A DNA stretch of 64,000 bases from the NCBI RefSeq assembly GCF_014267345.1, contig NZ_JACMYD010000008.1, forward strand, positions 18,714 to 82,713, written 5' to 3'. A program made the translations under genes and the position numbers. The notes under the pieces were generated by a model. It did no database searches. It worked only from the letters and a program-made list of their open reading frames with translations, and was not told the origin of the DNA. Source of the DNA: Corynebacterium sp. zg-331 (GTDB lineage Bacteria > Actinomycetota > Actinomycetes > Mycobacteriales > Mycobacteriaceae). This document shows, piece by piece, positions 44,770-54,145 of this stretch; position 1 is the stretch's first letter, and every line of letters begins with the position of its first letter.

Positions 44770-46464
44770 ATGAGTATAGCCCACCAGGCTTTTACGTCTC
44801 AGAGTACGCCGCAGACCCCCCAGCCGGGGACGGTCATCTTTGTCGGCGCGGGGCCGGGCAACCCCGATCTGTTGACCATCCGCGCCCGCGAGGTGCTGGC
44901 GGAGACCGCCGTGGCCTATACCGACGCCGAGGTCTTGAGCGGCGTGCGCGAGATCGTGGCCGCCCATCTGCCGGTGCCCCAGGACAAGATCGACGCCGCG
45001 GAGAAAGCCTACGAGGCCCTGGTGGAGGAGGCTCGCACCCAGGGGGCGCGCCGTAAGCCGCCGCGCCCGGCGCCGCCCACCGCCGCCGATATCCGGGAGG
45101 TGGCCGAGCCTGACCCCGCGGAGCTCGCCGCGCGCCTGGCCGAGGCCGTCCAGGAGGGCGAGGACGTGATCCGCCTGGTGGCGGGCAATCCGCTCTCGCG
45201 GGAATCCGTGCTCGCGGAGATCGCTGCCGTGGCGGAGACCGGGGCAGAGTTCCAGGTGGTGCCGGGCATGTCCCTGCCCTCCACCGTTCCGGCCTTCGCC
45301 GGGATCGCCCTGGGATCCACGTTCACGGAAACCGACGTCACCGGCGGGGAGGTGGACTGGGATCAGCTGGCCGCCGCCCCCCAGCCGCTGGTGCTCCAGG
45401 CCACCCGGGAGGGCCTGGATACTCTTGCCGAGGAGCTGCTGGCCAGGGGGATCGCGGCGGGCACCCCGGCCTCCGTCACGGTGCACGGCACCACCCGGTT
45501 GCAGCGCACCTTTGATGCGACCCTGGGCACCCTGGCCAAGCTCGACGTGGATCTGCCCGGCCGCCTGGTGATCACCCTGGGCACCGCCGTGGACGATCGC
45601 TCGAAGTACTCCTGGTGGGAAAACCGCCCCCTCTACGGTTGGCGGGTGCTCGTGCCCCGGGCCAAGTCCCAGGCCGGGCCGATGAGCGCCCGGCTGGCGA
45701 GCCACGGCGCGATCCCCCAGGAGGTGCCCACCATCTCCCTGGAACCCCCGCGCAACCCGGCCCAGATGGAGCGCGCCATCAAGGGGATCGTGGAGGGCCG
45801 TTACCAGTGGATCATCTTTACCTCCGTCAACGCCGTGGACGCGGTGTGGGAGAAGATCACCTCCTTTGGGCTCGACGCCCGCGCCTTCGCCGGGGTGCAC
45901 CTGGCGGCCGTGGGACGCAAGACCGCCCAGGCTATTAAGGCGCTAGGGCTGACCCCGGAGGTCACCCCGCCGGCCACCAAGCAAAACGCCCAGGGCCTCG
46001 TGGAGGTCTTCCCCGAGTACGTTGAGGACCTCGACCCGGTGGGCCGGGTGCTGCTGCCCCGCGCGGATCTCGGCAGCGATCTGCTGGTGGAGGGCCTGCA
46101 CGCCGCGGGCTGGGAGGTCGACGACGTGGTGGCTTACCGCACCGTGCGCGCCGCCCCACCGAGCGCCGAGGTGCGCGACATGATCAAGACCGGCGGCTTC
46201 GACGCCGTATGCTTTACCTCCGGCTCCACCGTGAAGAACCTGGTGGGCATCGCCGGCAAGCCGCACCGGCGCACCATCATCGCCGTCATCGGCCCGGCCA
46301 CCGCCCAGGTGGCCCGGGAGTTGGGGCTGCGGGTGGACGTGATGCCGCAGGAGGCCGACGTGCCGGCGCTGGTGGATGCCCTGGCGGCCCACGTGGCCTC
46401 CCTGCGCGCCGCCGGGCAGTTGCCGCCGCCGCGCAAGAAGCGCCGGGCGCGTCGTAAAGCATAG
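44770..46464 (+). CDS. hemD: Uroporphyrinogen-III synthase fused to a degenerate uroporphyrin-III C-methyltransferase domain
   Basis: 564 aa. Residues ~15-275 look like a SUMT (CobA/CysG) domain: IFVGAGPGNPDLLTIRA is intact and FQVVPGMSLPSTVPAFAGIAL fits, but the usual RLKGGDPFIFGRG segment reads RLVAGNPLSRES and a Pro-rich insert (RRKPPRPAPPTAAD) interrupts it. Residues ~295-545 are HemD: WRVLVPRAKSQ, IIFTSVNAVDAVWE, VAAVGRKTAQA-like LAAVGRKTAQAI, FTSGSTVKNL and AVIGPATAQVA. Same fusion as mycobacterial HemD. A basic tail (KKRRARRKA) ends it. Confidence 0.92.
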   Translation: MSIAHQAFTSQSTPQTPQPGTVIFVGAGPGNPDLLTIRAREVLAETAVAYTDAEVLSGVREIVAAHLPVPQDKIDAAEKAYEALVEEARTQGARRKPPRPAPPTAADIREVAEPDPAELAARLAEAVQEGEDVIRLVAGNPLSRESVLAEIAAVAETGAEFQVVPGMSLPSTVPAFAGIALGSTFTETDVTGGEVDWDQLAAAPQPLVLQATREGLDTLAEELLARGIAAGTPASVTVHGTTRLQRTFDATLGTLAKLDVDLPGRLVITLGTAVDDRSKYSWWENRPLYGWRVLVPRAKSQAGPMSARLASHGAIPQEVPTISLEPPRNPAQMERAIKGIVEGRYQWIIFTSVNAVDAVWEKITSFGLDARAFAGVHLAAVGRKTAQAIKALGLTPEVTPPATKQNAQGLVEVFPEYVEDLDPVGRVLLPRADLGSDLLVEGLHAAGWEVDDVVAYRTVRAAPPSAEVRDMIKTGGFDAVCFTSGSTVKNLVGIAGKPHRRTIIAVIGPATAQVARELGLRVDVMPQEADVPALVDALAAHVASLRAAGQLPPPRKKRRARRKA

Positions 46465-46522
46465 GGCCCCGGGCCTAGGATGGGGGACGGCTGTATCCCC
46501 GACGGTGATTGGAAGGTAATCC

Positions 46523-47530
46523 GTGTCTCCCACGACCTCGACCGGCCCCGTGCGCAGGCCCCGCCGCCTGCGCACCACCCCCGCCATGCGGGAACTGGTG
46601 GCCGAAACCACCCTGCGCCCCGCCGACCTCATCCTGCCGATGTTCCTAGCCGAGGGACTGGACGAGCCCCGCGGGATCGGTGCCATGCCGGGCGTCTACC
46701 AGCACACCACCGATTCCCTCCTGCGCGCCGCCCACGCCGCCCTCGACGCCGGGGTGCGCTGCGTGGATCTCTTCGGGGTACCGCGCCCGGAGGACAAGGA
46801 CGCCACCGGTTCCGCCGCCTGGGATCCCGAGGGGATCCTCAACCGCGGCGTGCGCGCCCTGCGCGAGGAGTTTGGCGACGACCTCCTGGTCATGGCCGAT
46901 ACCTGCCTCGACGAGTTCACCGATCACGGCCACTGCGGGGTGCTGAGCACCGACCGATACGGCGCCGCCATCGTGGACAACGACGCCACCCTGCCCCTTT
47001 ACCAGGCGATGGCCGTCTCCCAGGCCCGCGCCGGGGCGCACATCGTCAGCCCGTCCGGCATGATGGACGGCCAGATCGCCGCGATCCGCGCTGCCCTCGA
47101 CGCCGAGGGTTTCGAGGACGTCGCCATCATGGCCTACTCCGCCAAGTACGCTTCCGCCTTCTTCGGCCCCTTCCGCGAGGCCGTGGGTTCCTCCCTCGAC
47201 GGGGATCGCCGCGCCTACCAGCAGGACCCCGCCAACGCGCGGGAATCCCTGCTGGAGGTGGACCTGGACGTGGCCGAGGGCGCGGACTTCGTCATGGTCA
47301 AGCCCGCCCTGCCCTACCTGGATATCCTGCGCCGGGTGGCGGATGCTTCCCCGGTGCCGGTGGCGGCCTACCAGGTGTCCGGCGAATACGCCATGATCCG
47401 AGCCGCCGGGCAGCGGGGCTGGGTGGATGGCGAGAGCGTGATGATGGAATCCCTGCTGTCTATCAAGCGCGCCGGCGCCGACCAGATCCTCACCTATTGT
47501 GCCACCGAGGCCGCCCGCCTCCTGCGCTAG
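46523..47530 (+). CDS. hemB: Delta-aminolevulinic acid dehydratase (porphobilinogen synthase)
   Basis: 335 aa. Condenses two ALA to porphobilinogen. Schiff-base Lys residues in [10 protein letters not shown] and [10 protein letters not shown]. The metal loop reads [15 protein letters not shown]: it has two of the three Cys of zinc enzymes, the middle one being Asp, an intermediate form seen in actinobacteria. GTG start with TTGGAAGG upstream. Confidence 0.96.
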   Translation: MSPTTSTGPVRRPRRLRTTPAMRELVAETTLRPADLILPMFLAEGLDEPRGIGAMPGVYQHTTDSLLRAAHAALDAGVRCVDLFGVPRPEDKDATGSAAWDPEGILNRGVRALREEFGDDLLVMADTCLDEFTDHGHCGVLSTDRYGAAIVDNDATLPLYQAMAVSQARAGAHIVSPSGMMDGQIAAIRAALDAEGFEDVAIMAYSAKYASAFFGPFREAVGSSLDGDRRAYQQDPANARESLLEVDLDVAEGADFVMVKPALPYLDILRRVADASPVPVAAYQVSGEYAMIRAAGQRGWVDGESVMMESLLSIKRAGADQILTYCATEAARLLR

Positions 47531-47556
47531 TACCCGCCGAGAAGAGAAAGACCCCC

Positions 47557-48102
47557 GTGCACGAAGCAGAAAAAATCGGACACACCCGCCCCACCCGCCC
47601 CGAGAGCGTGCGGCTTATCGCGCGGGTATGGGCCCTGGTGCTGGGCGCGGAGCTCGTCCACCAGGTGCTCTCCGTGGTGATGACCCTCTGGGATACCTCC
47701 GCGCTCAAGGCCGCGGCCAAGGACATCGCCCAGGGGCAGGCGGCGGGCGGGGAGATCCCGGACTCCCTGGTGAACGCGGCTGCCTACCTGGGCGTGGGAC
47801 TGTCCGCCCTGATCGCCCTGGGCGTGGTGGCGCTGCTGGCCTGGATGCTCAAGCTTCTGTCTTCCGGGCACAGGCGGGCCGCCGTGGCGCGGCGGGCGAT
47901 CATGATCTTCGCCTTCTACTTCGCGGTGCGCGCCGCGATGGTCGTGACCCTGGTGCCGGGAAGCACCGGGGTACCGGTGGGCTTCTACGCCGTGGACGGC
48001 TCCGTGCAGATCCTGGCCGGGGTGGGGGCCGCGGTGACCCTAGTCTTTGTGTTCCGCCGCGAGACCCTCGCCTGGACCGGGGAGATCAAGGGCGCGGAGT
48101 AG
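47557..48102 (+). CDS. Four-helix membrane protein in the heme cluster
   Basis: 181 aa with four membrane helices (about 22-44, 72-98, 113-133 and 147-167) and short ends. No motif recognised. GTG start at 47557 follows GAAGAGAAAG, 26 bp after hemB; likely co-transcribed. A partner of the P-type ATPase-like protein that follows is possible but unproven. Confidence 0.75.
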   Translation: MHEAEKIGHTRPTRPESVRLIARVWALVLGAELVHQVLSVVMTLWDTSALKAAAKDIAQGQAAGGEIPDSLVNAAAYLGVGLSALIALGVVALLAWMLKLLSSGHRRAAVARRAIMIFAFYFAVRAAMVVTLVPGSTGVPVGFYAVDGSVQILAGVGAAVTLVFVFRRETLAWTGEIKGAE

Positions 48103-48114
48103 GGTTTTCCCCAT

Positions 48115-48129
48115 CTCGCGTGACGCGAG
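48115..48129. promoter_or_regulatory. Inverted repeat upstream of the P-type ATPase-like gene
   Basis: CTCGCG-TGA-CGCGAG, perfect 6-bp arms, in the 108-bp gap before 48211. Could be a small hairpin in the mRNA or an operator. Confidence 0.35.
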
Positions 48130-48210
48130 TGGATCGCGCCGGCCCCGCACGGGCCCGGTGTATCGTCCCGTGGGGACCGGCAACGATGTCAAGGAAGGGG
48201 CCGTGCAGGA

Positions 48211-50793
48211 ATGGCCGATGAGGTAGCCCGGGCGATCCGCCAGGCCAAGGCGGCCGCCGTCGAGGCCGGCTTTAGTGATCCGCAGGCGCTGGGGGAATCG
48301 GGCCGCAAGATCTCCCTCTCCTTCGACCTGGAGGGACTCACGGACGCTCCGGAGATCGCGCAGATCGAGCGGGCCTTAGAGGAGATTCCGGGGGTGCGCG
48401 CCCGGATCGCATACCACAGCGCGATGGCGTGGATCACGGCCCCCGAAGGGTTGGTGCCTCACCAGATCGTGGAGGTGTGCGCCCGCTTCGGGGTGCGCGC
48501 GGTGCTCACGGATGACGCCCTGCGCCGCCAGAGCCTCTACCGGGCCGAGGCCGGCGAGCAGGCCTCGATGCGCTCGCGTCGCCCGCCGCGCGGCAAACAG
48601 GAGCGCCGCCGCGCGGAGGCCGAGCGCCGCGGCCTGGAGCGGGCGCGGGCGGCGGGATTCTTCCGCCCGGGGACCGTGTGGCCCGCGACGACACCGGGTG
48701 GGGATCGCCGCGCGGGAGACGTGCTCTACACGGCGCGCGATCTCATCACCACCCCCCGCCTGATCGCCGCCCTGGTCCTCACGCTGCCGGTGGTGGCCCT
48801 CAGTTATATCCCCCAGGTGCAATTTACCGGCTGGCAGTGGGGCTGCGCGGCGTTGTCCGTGCCCGTGGTCAGTTGGTGTGCCTGGCCCTTCCACCGGGCC
48901 CTGGCCGGCGGGGTGCGTCGCGGCGCGGTGGCGCTCGACGGCGCGAGTTCCCTGGCGATCCTGGCGGCCTTCGCCTGGTCGGTGGGCACGCTGCTGTTTA
49001 CCGAGGCCGGCGCGCTGGGCTGGCGGGGCACCCCGGACGTGTTTGCGCTGACGGCCCAGCGCTTCAACGAGGTGGAGCTCTTCTTCGACGTGGCCTGCGG
49101 CATCACGCTGTTGCTGCTGGGTGGGCGCAAGCTTTCGATCCAGGCGCGCTCCTCCCTGCTGGCCGACCTCGCCGCGCAGCGGGTGGATCCGCAATCGCCG
49201 GTGATCCTGGTGAGCCACAATCGCGCCACGGCCCAGCCGGTGATGGAGGAGGTCTCCGTCAGCGAGATCAACGTGGGGGACGACATCCTGATTCAGCCCG
49301 GGCAGCGCATCCCCGTCGATGGGGTGGTTATCGGCGGCAGCGGCACGGTGCGCCCCGGGGTGGTGGAGACGGTGCTGCCGAGCTCGGGCGGGGTGGTGCC
49401 GGTGGAGGTGGATTCCCCGGTGCGTGCCGGGGCGATCAACGAGGGCCAGCGGATCAAGGTGCGGGTGCAGCGCACCGGGCATCGCACCCGGATCGCGGGG
49501 GTGGAGCGCTGGGTTTCCGGGGTCAACGCCCTGCAAAACACGGCGGTGATGCTTTCCACCCGCACCGCCCGGCTGCTGATCCCGGCGGCGCTGAGCGTGG
49601 CGGTGCTCAGCTTTGCCGGGTGGGTGCTGGCCACGGGCAATCCGGCGCTGGCCTTTGGCACGGCGCTGGCGGTGCTGGCGTGCGTGGCTCCGGCGGCGCT
49701 GGCGCTGTCCTCGGCCCTGGCCTTGCGCCTGGGGGTGGAGACGGCCGCTCGGCACGGGATGCTGCTGCGCGAGGGTGCGGTGATGCGCCGGCTGCAGGGG
49801 GTAGACACGGTGATCTTCAACCGGGTGGGCGCGCTGTCGCACTCGGACATGACGGTGGAGACCGTCACCGCGGACGTCGGGGAAAACCCGGATCTGGTGT
49901 TGCGGGTGGCCGCCGCGCTGTGCCTGGAATCGGAACACACGGCCTCCCGGGCCATCGTGCACGCCGCCCGCCAGGCCCGCGATCACGATGCCGGCGGGGA
50001 CATCCCGCACTGGATCGACGTGAGTCACCCCCACGTCGACGAGGACGGCACCTTTCACGCCCAGATCGACCTGCCCGTGCGCGACGCCACCGGGCAGCAC
50101 TCCCGCCAGGTCAGCGCCAGCCTGTGGCGCCCGCATAACCTCTCGGAGCTCTCCGGGCGACTCGCCGACGCCGCCTTTAGCGGCGGCACCCCGCTGGTGG
50201 TGCGGTGGAACGGGCGCGACCGCGGGGTCATCGCCCTGCACGACACCGTGCGCGAGGACGCCGCCGAGGCGGTGGCGCGGTTGGAATCGATGGGCCTGGA
50301 GACCATGATGCTCACCCGCGACGCCTACCCGGTGGGGCGTCGCTTCGCCCGGCGGCTGGGCATCTCCCAGGTGCTGGCGGGGATCTCGGCGGGGCGCAAG
50401 CCCTACGCGGTGCGCGGGGTGCACAATCGGGGCGCGCGGGTGGCGATGGTGGGCGATTCTTCCGTGAGTGAGTGCCTGACGGTGGCGGACGTGGGCATCC
50501 TCATCGACGGCGAGGCGCAGCTGGACAGGGCCAGCCGCTCCGAGTCCACGGGGGCCGACGTGGTGCTGCTGCGCCGGGACGTGAGCGCGATCGCGCAGCT
50601 GATGGCCCTGGCCCGCAAGGTGTGCACGGTGGTGGATCGCAACATCCTCTTTGCCTGGGCCTATAACGCGGTGGCGGTGGCGGCCTCCGTGGCGGGGCTG
50701 TTGCACCCGATGGCGGCCACGGTGCTCATGCTCGCGGCGTCGCTGGTCATCGAGGCGAGGTCGAACTCGGTGCGCAAGTATCCGGCCGCGTAG
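48211..50793 (+). CDS. P1B-type ATPase paralogue lacking the catalytic residues (pseudo-ATPase)
   Basis: 860 aa with the full layout of a heavy-metal P-type ATPase: N-terminal region (1-165, ends in an Arg-rich stretch), membrane pair, A-domain (~365-440), core helices, P/N-domains (~520-800) and last two helices. Every catalytic motif is changed: the phosphorylated DKTGT reads FNRVGAL (Asp to Asn537), the CPC metal site reads APA (493-495), TGES reads PSSG, the HP loop reads SEHTAS (His576 kept), and GDGxND reads GDSSVSE (748-754). It cannot pump by the usual cycle. The reading frame is intact, so it is retained. AAGGAAGGGG lies 10 nt before the ATG. Likely a structural, sensing or scaffold role linked to heme synthesis; inference. 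Confidence 0.85.
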   Translation: MADEVARAIRQAKAAAVEAGFSDPQALGESGRKISLSFDLEGLTDAPEIAQIERALEEIPGVRARIAYHSAMAWITAPEGLVPHQIVEVCARFGVRAVLTDDALRRQSLYRAEAGEQASMRSRRPPRGKQERRRAEAERRGLERARAAGFFRPGTVWPATTPGGDRRAGDVLYTARDLITTPRLIAALVLTLPVVALSYIPQVQFTGWQWGCAALSVPVVSWCAWPFHRALAGGVRRGAVALDGASSLAILAAFAWSVGTLLFTEAGALGWRGTPDVFALTAQRFNEVELFFDVACGITLLLLGGRKLSIQARSSLLADLAAQRVDPQSPVILVSHNRATAQPVMEEVSVSEINVGDDILIQPGQRIPVDGVVIGGSGTVRPGVVETVLPSSGGVVPVEVDSPVRAGAINEGQRIKVRVQRTGHRTRIAGVERWVSGVNALQNTAVMLSTRTARLLIPAALSVAVLSFAGWVLATGNPALAFGTALAVLACVAPAALALSSALALRLGVETAARHGMLLREGAVMRRLQGVDTVIFNRVGALSHSDMTVETVTADVGENPDLVLRVAAALCLESEHTASRAIVHAARQARDHDAGGDIPHWIDVSHPHVDEDGTFHAQIDLPVRDATGQHSRQVSASLWRPHNLSELSGRLADAAFSGGTPLVVRWNGRDRGVIALHDTVREDAAEAVARLESMGLETMMLTRDAYPVGRRFARRLGISQVLAGISAGRKPYAVRGVHNRGARVAMVGDSSVSECLTVADVGILIDGEAQLDRASRSESTGADVVLLRRDVSAIAQLMALARKVCTVVDRNILFAWAYNAVAVAASVAGLLHPMAATVLMLAASLVIEARSNSVRKYPAA

Positions 50794-50808
50794 GGCAGAA
50801 TCGGGGGC

Positions 50809-51879
50809 ATGAGTTTCCCCGCACGTCGCTTGCTGCACGACGCCCCGCTTCTCGACGCCGCCGCCGGGCGCACCCCCACCCGCACCCCGGTGTGGTTCAT
50901 GCGTCAGGCGGGGCGCTCGCTGCCGGAGTACCGCCGGGTGCGCGAGGGCATCGCCATGCTCGATTCCTGCTTCATGCCGGAGCTGCTGGCGGAGATCACC
51001 CTGCAGCCGGTGCGCCGCCACGACGTGGACGCGGCCATTTTGTTTTCCGACATCGTGGTTCCGCTCAAGGCTGCCGGGGTGGCCGTGGATATCGTGCCCG
51101 GCCGCGGCCCGGTCATGGCGACCCCCGTGCGCAGCCGCGCGGACGTTGCGGCCCTGCCCGCGCTGGACTCCCCCGTGCCGGGGCTGAGCGAGGGGATCGC
51201 CGGGGTGCTGTCCGAGCTGCGCGACGATCAGGTGCTCATCGGCTTCGCCGGGGCGCCGTTTACCCTGGCCAGCTACCTCATCGAGGGCGGGCCGTCGAAG
51301 ACACACCAGCGCACCAAGGCGCTCATGCACGCGGAGCCGGAGACCTGGCACCTGCTCATGGGGCGCCTGGCCGAGACCGTGGTGGCCTTTTTGCGCCAGC
51401 AGATCGAGGCGGGCATCGACATGCTCCAGCTCTTCGATTCCTGGGCCGGCTACCTCAGCCCGCGCGACTATCGGGAGTTCGTGCTGCCCTATTCCACCCG
51501 GATCTTCTCCGAGGTGGCCGAGGCCGGGATCCCCCGGATCCACTTCGGGGTGACCACCGGGGAGCTGCTGGGGGACATGGCCCTGGCCGGGCCGGACGTG
51601 GTGGGGGTGGACTGGCGGGTGCCGCTGGACGAGGCGGCCCGGCGCATTCACGCCGCCGCCGGCCCCAGGGCGGTGCAGGGCAACCTCGACCCGGCCCTGC
51701 TCTTTGCCGGCGAGGAGGTGCTGCGTGCGCAGGTGCGCCGCGTCAAGGAAGAGGCGCGCCGGGCGATGGCGGCCGGGCACGCTACCGGGCACATCTTTAA
51801 CCTGGGCCACGGGGTGCTGCCGGATACCCCGGCGGAGGCGGTCACCCGGGCCGTGGCCCTGATTCACCAGGAGGCTTAA
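50809..51879 (+). CDS. hemE: Uroporphyrinogen decarboxylase
   Basis: 356 aa. Turns uroporphyrinogen III into coproporphyrinogen III. Family segments PVWFMRQAGRSLPEYR (substrate-binding Arg), ILFSDIVVPLKAAG, FAGAPFTLASYLIEGG, LQLFDSWAGYLSPRDY, HFGVTTGELL and FNLGHGVLPDTP. Full length. Confidence 0.97.
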   Translation: MSFPARRLLHDAPLLDAAAGRTPTRTPVWFMRQAGRSLPEYRRVREGIAMLDSCFMPELLAEITLQPVRRHDVDAAILFSDIVVPLKAAGVAVDIVPGRGPVMATPVRSRADVAALPALDSPVPGLSEGIAGVLSELRDDQVLIGFAGAPFTLASYLIEGGPSKTHQRTKALMHAEPETWHLLMGRLAETVVAFLRQQIEAGIDMLQLFDSWAGYLSPRDYREFVLPYSTRIFSEVAEAGIPRIHFGVTTGELLGDMALAGPDVVGVDWRVPLDEAARRIHAAAGPRAVQGNLDPALLFAGEEVLRAQVRRVKEEARRAMAAGHATGHIFNLGHGVLPDTPAEAVTRAVALIHQEA

Positions 51880-51884
51880 AACAC

Positions 51885-53288
51885 ATGCGGTATGCCATCA
51901 TCGGAGCCGGCCTGGCCGGCCTGACCTGCGCCTATGAGATCAGTCGCCGCGAACCGGAGGCGGAGGTGGAGGTCTACGAGGCCGCTGAACGCATCGGCGG
52001 CAAGCTCTTGACCGTGTCCTTCGAGACCGGACCGGTGGACATGGGGGCGGAGGCCTTTCTCGCCCGAGGCGGGGAGACGGCGGCTTTCGTCGAGGAGCTG
52101 GGCCTGGGCGATCGGCTCGTCTCCCCTTCCGCCCTGCGTTCCCTGCTGTATACGGGGGGCGCGGCCCGCGAGCTGCCCCGTGATACCCTCATGGGGATTC
52201 CGGCCACCGGCGCGGCGGTGGCGCACCTGGTGGGGGCGGAGGCGGCGCGGCACATCGATGCCGAGGCGCAGCGCCCGCCGATTTCCTGGGAACCGGGGGC
52301 GGAGGCCAACGTGGGAGCCCTGGTGCGCGAGCGTTACGGCGACGAGGTGGCCGACCGCTGCGTCTCCGCCCTGCTCGGCGGGGTGTACTCCTGCGCGGCC
52401 GACGACCTGGGCCTGCGCGCCACGATCCCCGCCCTGGCCGAGGCGATGGACGCCCTGGCCCGCGCGGACGCGCCGGTGACCCTGTCGGCCGCGGTGGCCG
52501 CCGCGCTGGATCGCCGTGGCGGCACGCTGGATAAGCCGCTCTTTGCGGCCTTCGAGGGCGGATACGCGCAACTCTACGAGGCCCTGGCGCAGCGCTGCGC
52601 GGACGGCGGCGCCCGGATTTACGTGGACGCTTTCGTCGCCGGGCTGGGCCGCAGCGGGCGGGGATATGCCCTCAAGGGCGCGGGCGAGGGCACCTACGAC
52701 CGGGTGGTGCTGGCCACCCCGGCCCCCACCACCGCGCTGCTGCTGAGCGCGGTGGCCCCGGCGGCCTCGGCGGCGCTGCGCGGTGTGCGCCTGGCCAGCA
52801 GCGTCGTGGTGGGCATGAGGTTCGATTCCGCCGCGGGCCTGCCGGAGAACTCCGGGGTGCTCGTGGCCGCCGACGAGCCGGGGCTGCGCGCCAAGGCCTT
52901 TACTTTCTCCTCCAAGAAGTGGCCGCACCTGGACGCCCGGGGCGGGGCGGTGGTGCGCGCCAGCTTTGGTCGCCTGGGCGAGGACGCGCTGGTGCGCGCG
53001 GAGGAGGACGACTTGGTGGATGATGCCCTGGACGACCTTCAGGCGATCACCGGCTTCGATGGGCGCGCGGCGGGGCTCAGCGAGATCTTCGTGCAGCGGT
53101 GGTTCGGCGGCCTGCCCTGCTACGGCGAGGAGCACCTGGCCACCGTGGCCCGGGCGCGCGCCGGGTTGGCCGAGGTCCCCGGGGTGGAGGCCACCGGGGC
53201 GTGGGCCGGGGGCGTGGGGGTTCCGGCGGTGATCCGGGACGCCCGGGCGTGCGCGCGCAGGATCGCTGGCGGAGGCGGTCGGGGCTGA
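51885..53288 (+). CDS. hemY: Coproporphyrinogen III / protoporphyrinogen oxidase (HemY/CgoX type)
   Basis: 467-aa FAD oxidase. GAGLAGLTCAYEIS (6-19) is the dinucleotide motif, with AERIGGKLLT and GPVDMGAEAFLAR following. Middle segment LLGGVYSCAADDLGLRATIPAL and the C-terminal VQRWFGGLPCYGEEH and WAGGVGVPAVIRDARACA are HemY-like. In Gram-positive bacteria this enzyme oxidises coproporphyrinogen III in the coproporphyrin-dependent route. ATG only 5 bp after hemE. Confidence 0.95.
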   Translation: MRYAIIGAGLAGLTCAYEISRREPEAEVEVYEAAERIGGKLLTVSFETGPVDMGAEAFLARGGETAAFVEELGLGDRLVSPSALRSLLYTGGAARELPRDTLMGIPATGAAVAHLVGAEAARHIDAEAQRPPISWEPGAEANVGALVRERYGDEVADRCVSALLGGVYSCAADDLGLRATIPALAEAMDALARADAPVTLSAAVAAALDRRGGTLDKPLFAAFEGGYAQLYEALAQRCADGGARIYVDAFVAGLGRSGRGYALKGAGEGTYDRVVLATPAPTTALLLSAVAPAASAALRGVRLASSVVVGMRFDSAAGLPENSGVLVAADEPGLRAKAFTFSSKKWPHLDARGGAVVRASFGRLGEDALVRAEEDDLVDDALDDLQAITGFDGRAAGLSEIFVQRWFGGLPCYGEEHLATVARARAGLAEVPGVEATGAWAGGVGVPAVIRDARACARRIAGGGGRG

Positions 53289-53466
53289 CCGCCCCGCGAA
53301 GGCGTCCGCGCAGTACCGGGCGATGGTGGGTTCGGCGGTTTATGGGCTAGGGGGAGGCCGCTAAGGACTACCCCCGTGTGGGGGTGGGGTGTGGGGCGTC
53401 GGCCCGGACTAGTACTTAATCAATCTAATTATTCCGCCCCCGAATCCTCCGGGGAAGGGTGGGGAG

Positions 53467-53494
53467 TACACTGCATCCTGTCGTTTGATAGAAA
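53467..53494 (+). promoter_or_regulatory. Putative ureA promoter -10 with overlapping AmtR-like site
   Basis: TACACT at 53467 fits a -10. ATCCTGT-N6-ATAGAAA at 53475-53494 resembles the AmtR operator (TTTCTAT-N6-ATAGAAA), with an exact right half and 4 of 7 left. AmtR represses urease genes in C. glutamicum under nitrogen excess. The site lies over the expected start of transcription. Confidence 0.35.
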
Positions 53495-53506
53495 AAGGGG
53501 AGAGGT

Positions 53507-53809
<303 letters not shown>

Positions 53810-53821
53810 GAGGCGCACGCG

Positions 53822-54145
53822 ATGATTCCCGGAGAATACGTGCTGGCCACCGAGCCGCTGATGTATAACGAGGGCAAGCAGGCCCTGCGCATCGAGGTGA
53901 CCAACACCGGTGACCGCCCCGTGCAGGTGGGATCGCACTATCACTTTGCCGAGGCCAACCCCGCGCTGGTCTTTGACCGCCGGGCGGCCACGGGGCGTCG
54001 CCTCGACATCCCGGCGGGTACCGCCCTGCGCCTGGAACCGGGGGACGCCACCACCGTGGGACTCATCCCGCTGGGCGGGCGCCGGATAGCCCGCGGCTTC
54101 CGCAACGCCTTTAACGGCCCGGTGGATCGGGAGGAGACCCAATGA
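53822..54145 (+). CDS. ureB: Urease beta subunit
   Basis: 107 aa. [57 protein letters not shown] and [16 protein letters not shown] are typical. AGGAGG before the ATG; ends in a 4-bp overlap with ureC. Confidence 0.97.
   Translation: MIPGEYVLATEPLMYNEGKQALRIEVTNTGDRPVQVGSHYHFAEANPALVFDRRAATGRRLDIPAGTALRLEPGDATTVGLIPLGGRRIARGFRNAFNGPVDREETQ

Noticed and set aside
48376..51867. Very long open frame (over 1100 codons) on the minus strand
   Set aside because: It lies opposite the P-type ATPase-like gene and hemE, is full of His/Arg/Gly from reverse reading of GC-rich codons, and shows no domain. It is an antisense by-product of high GC.
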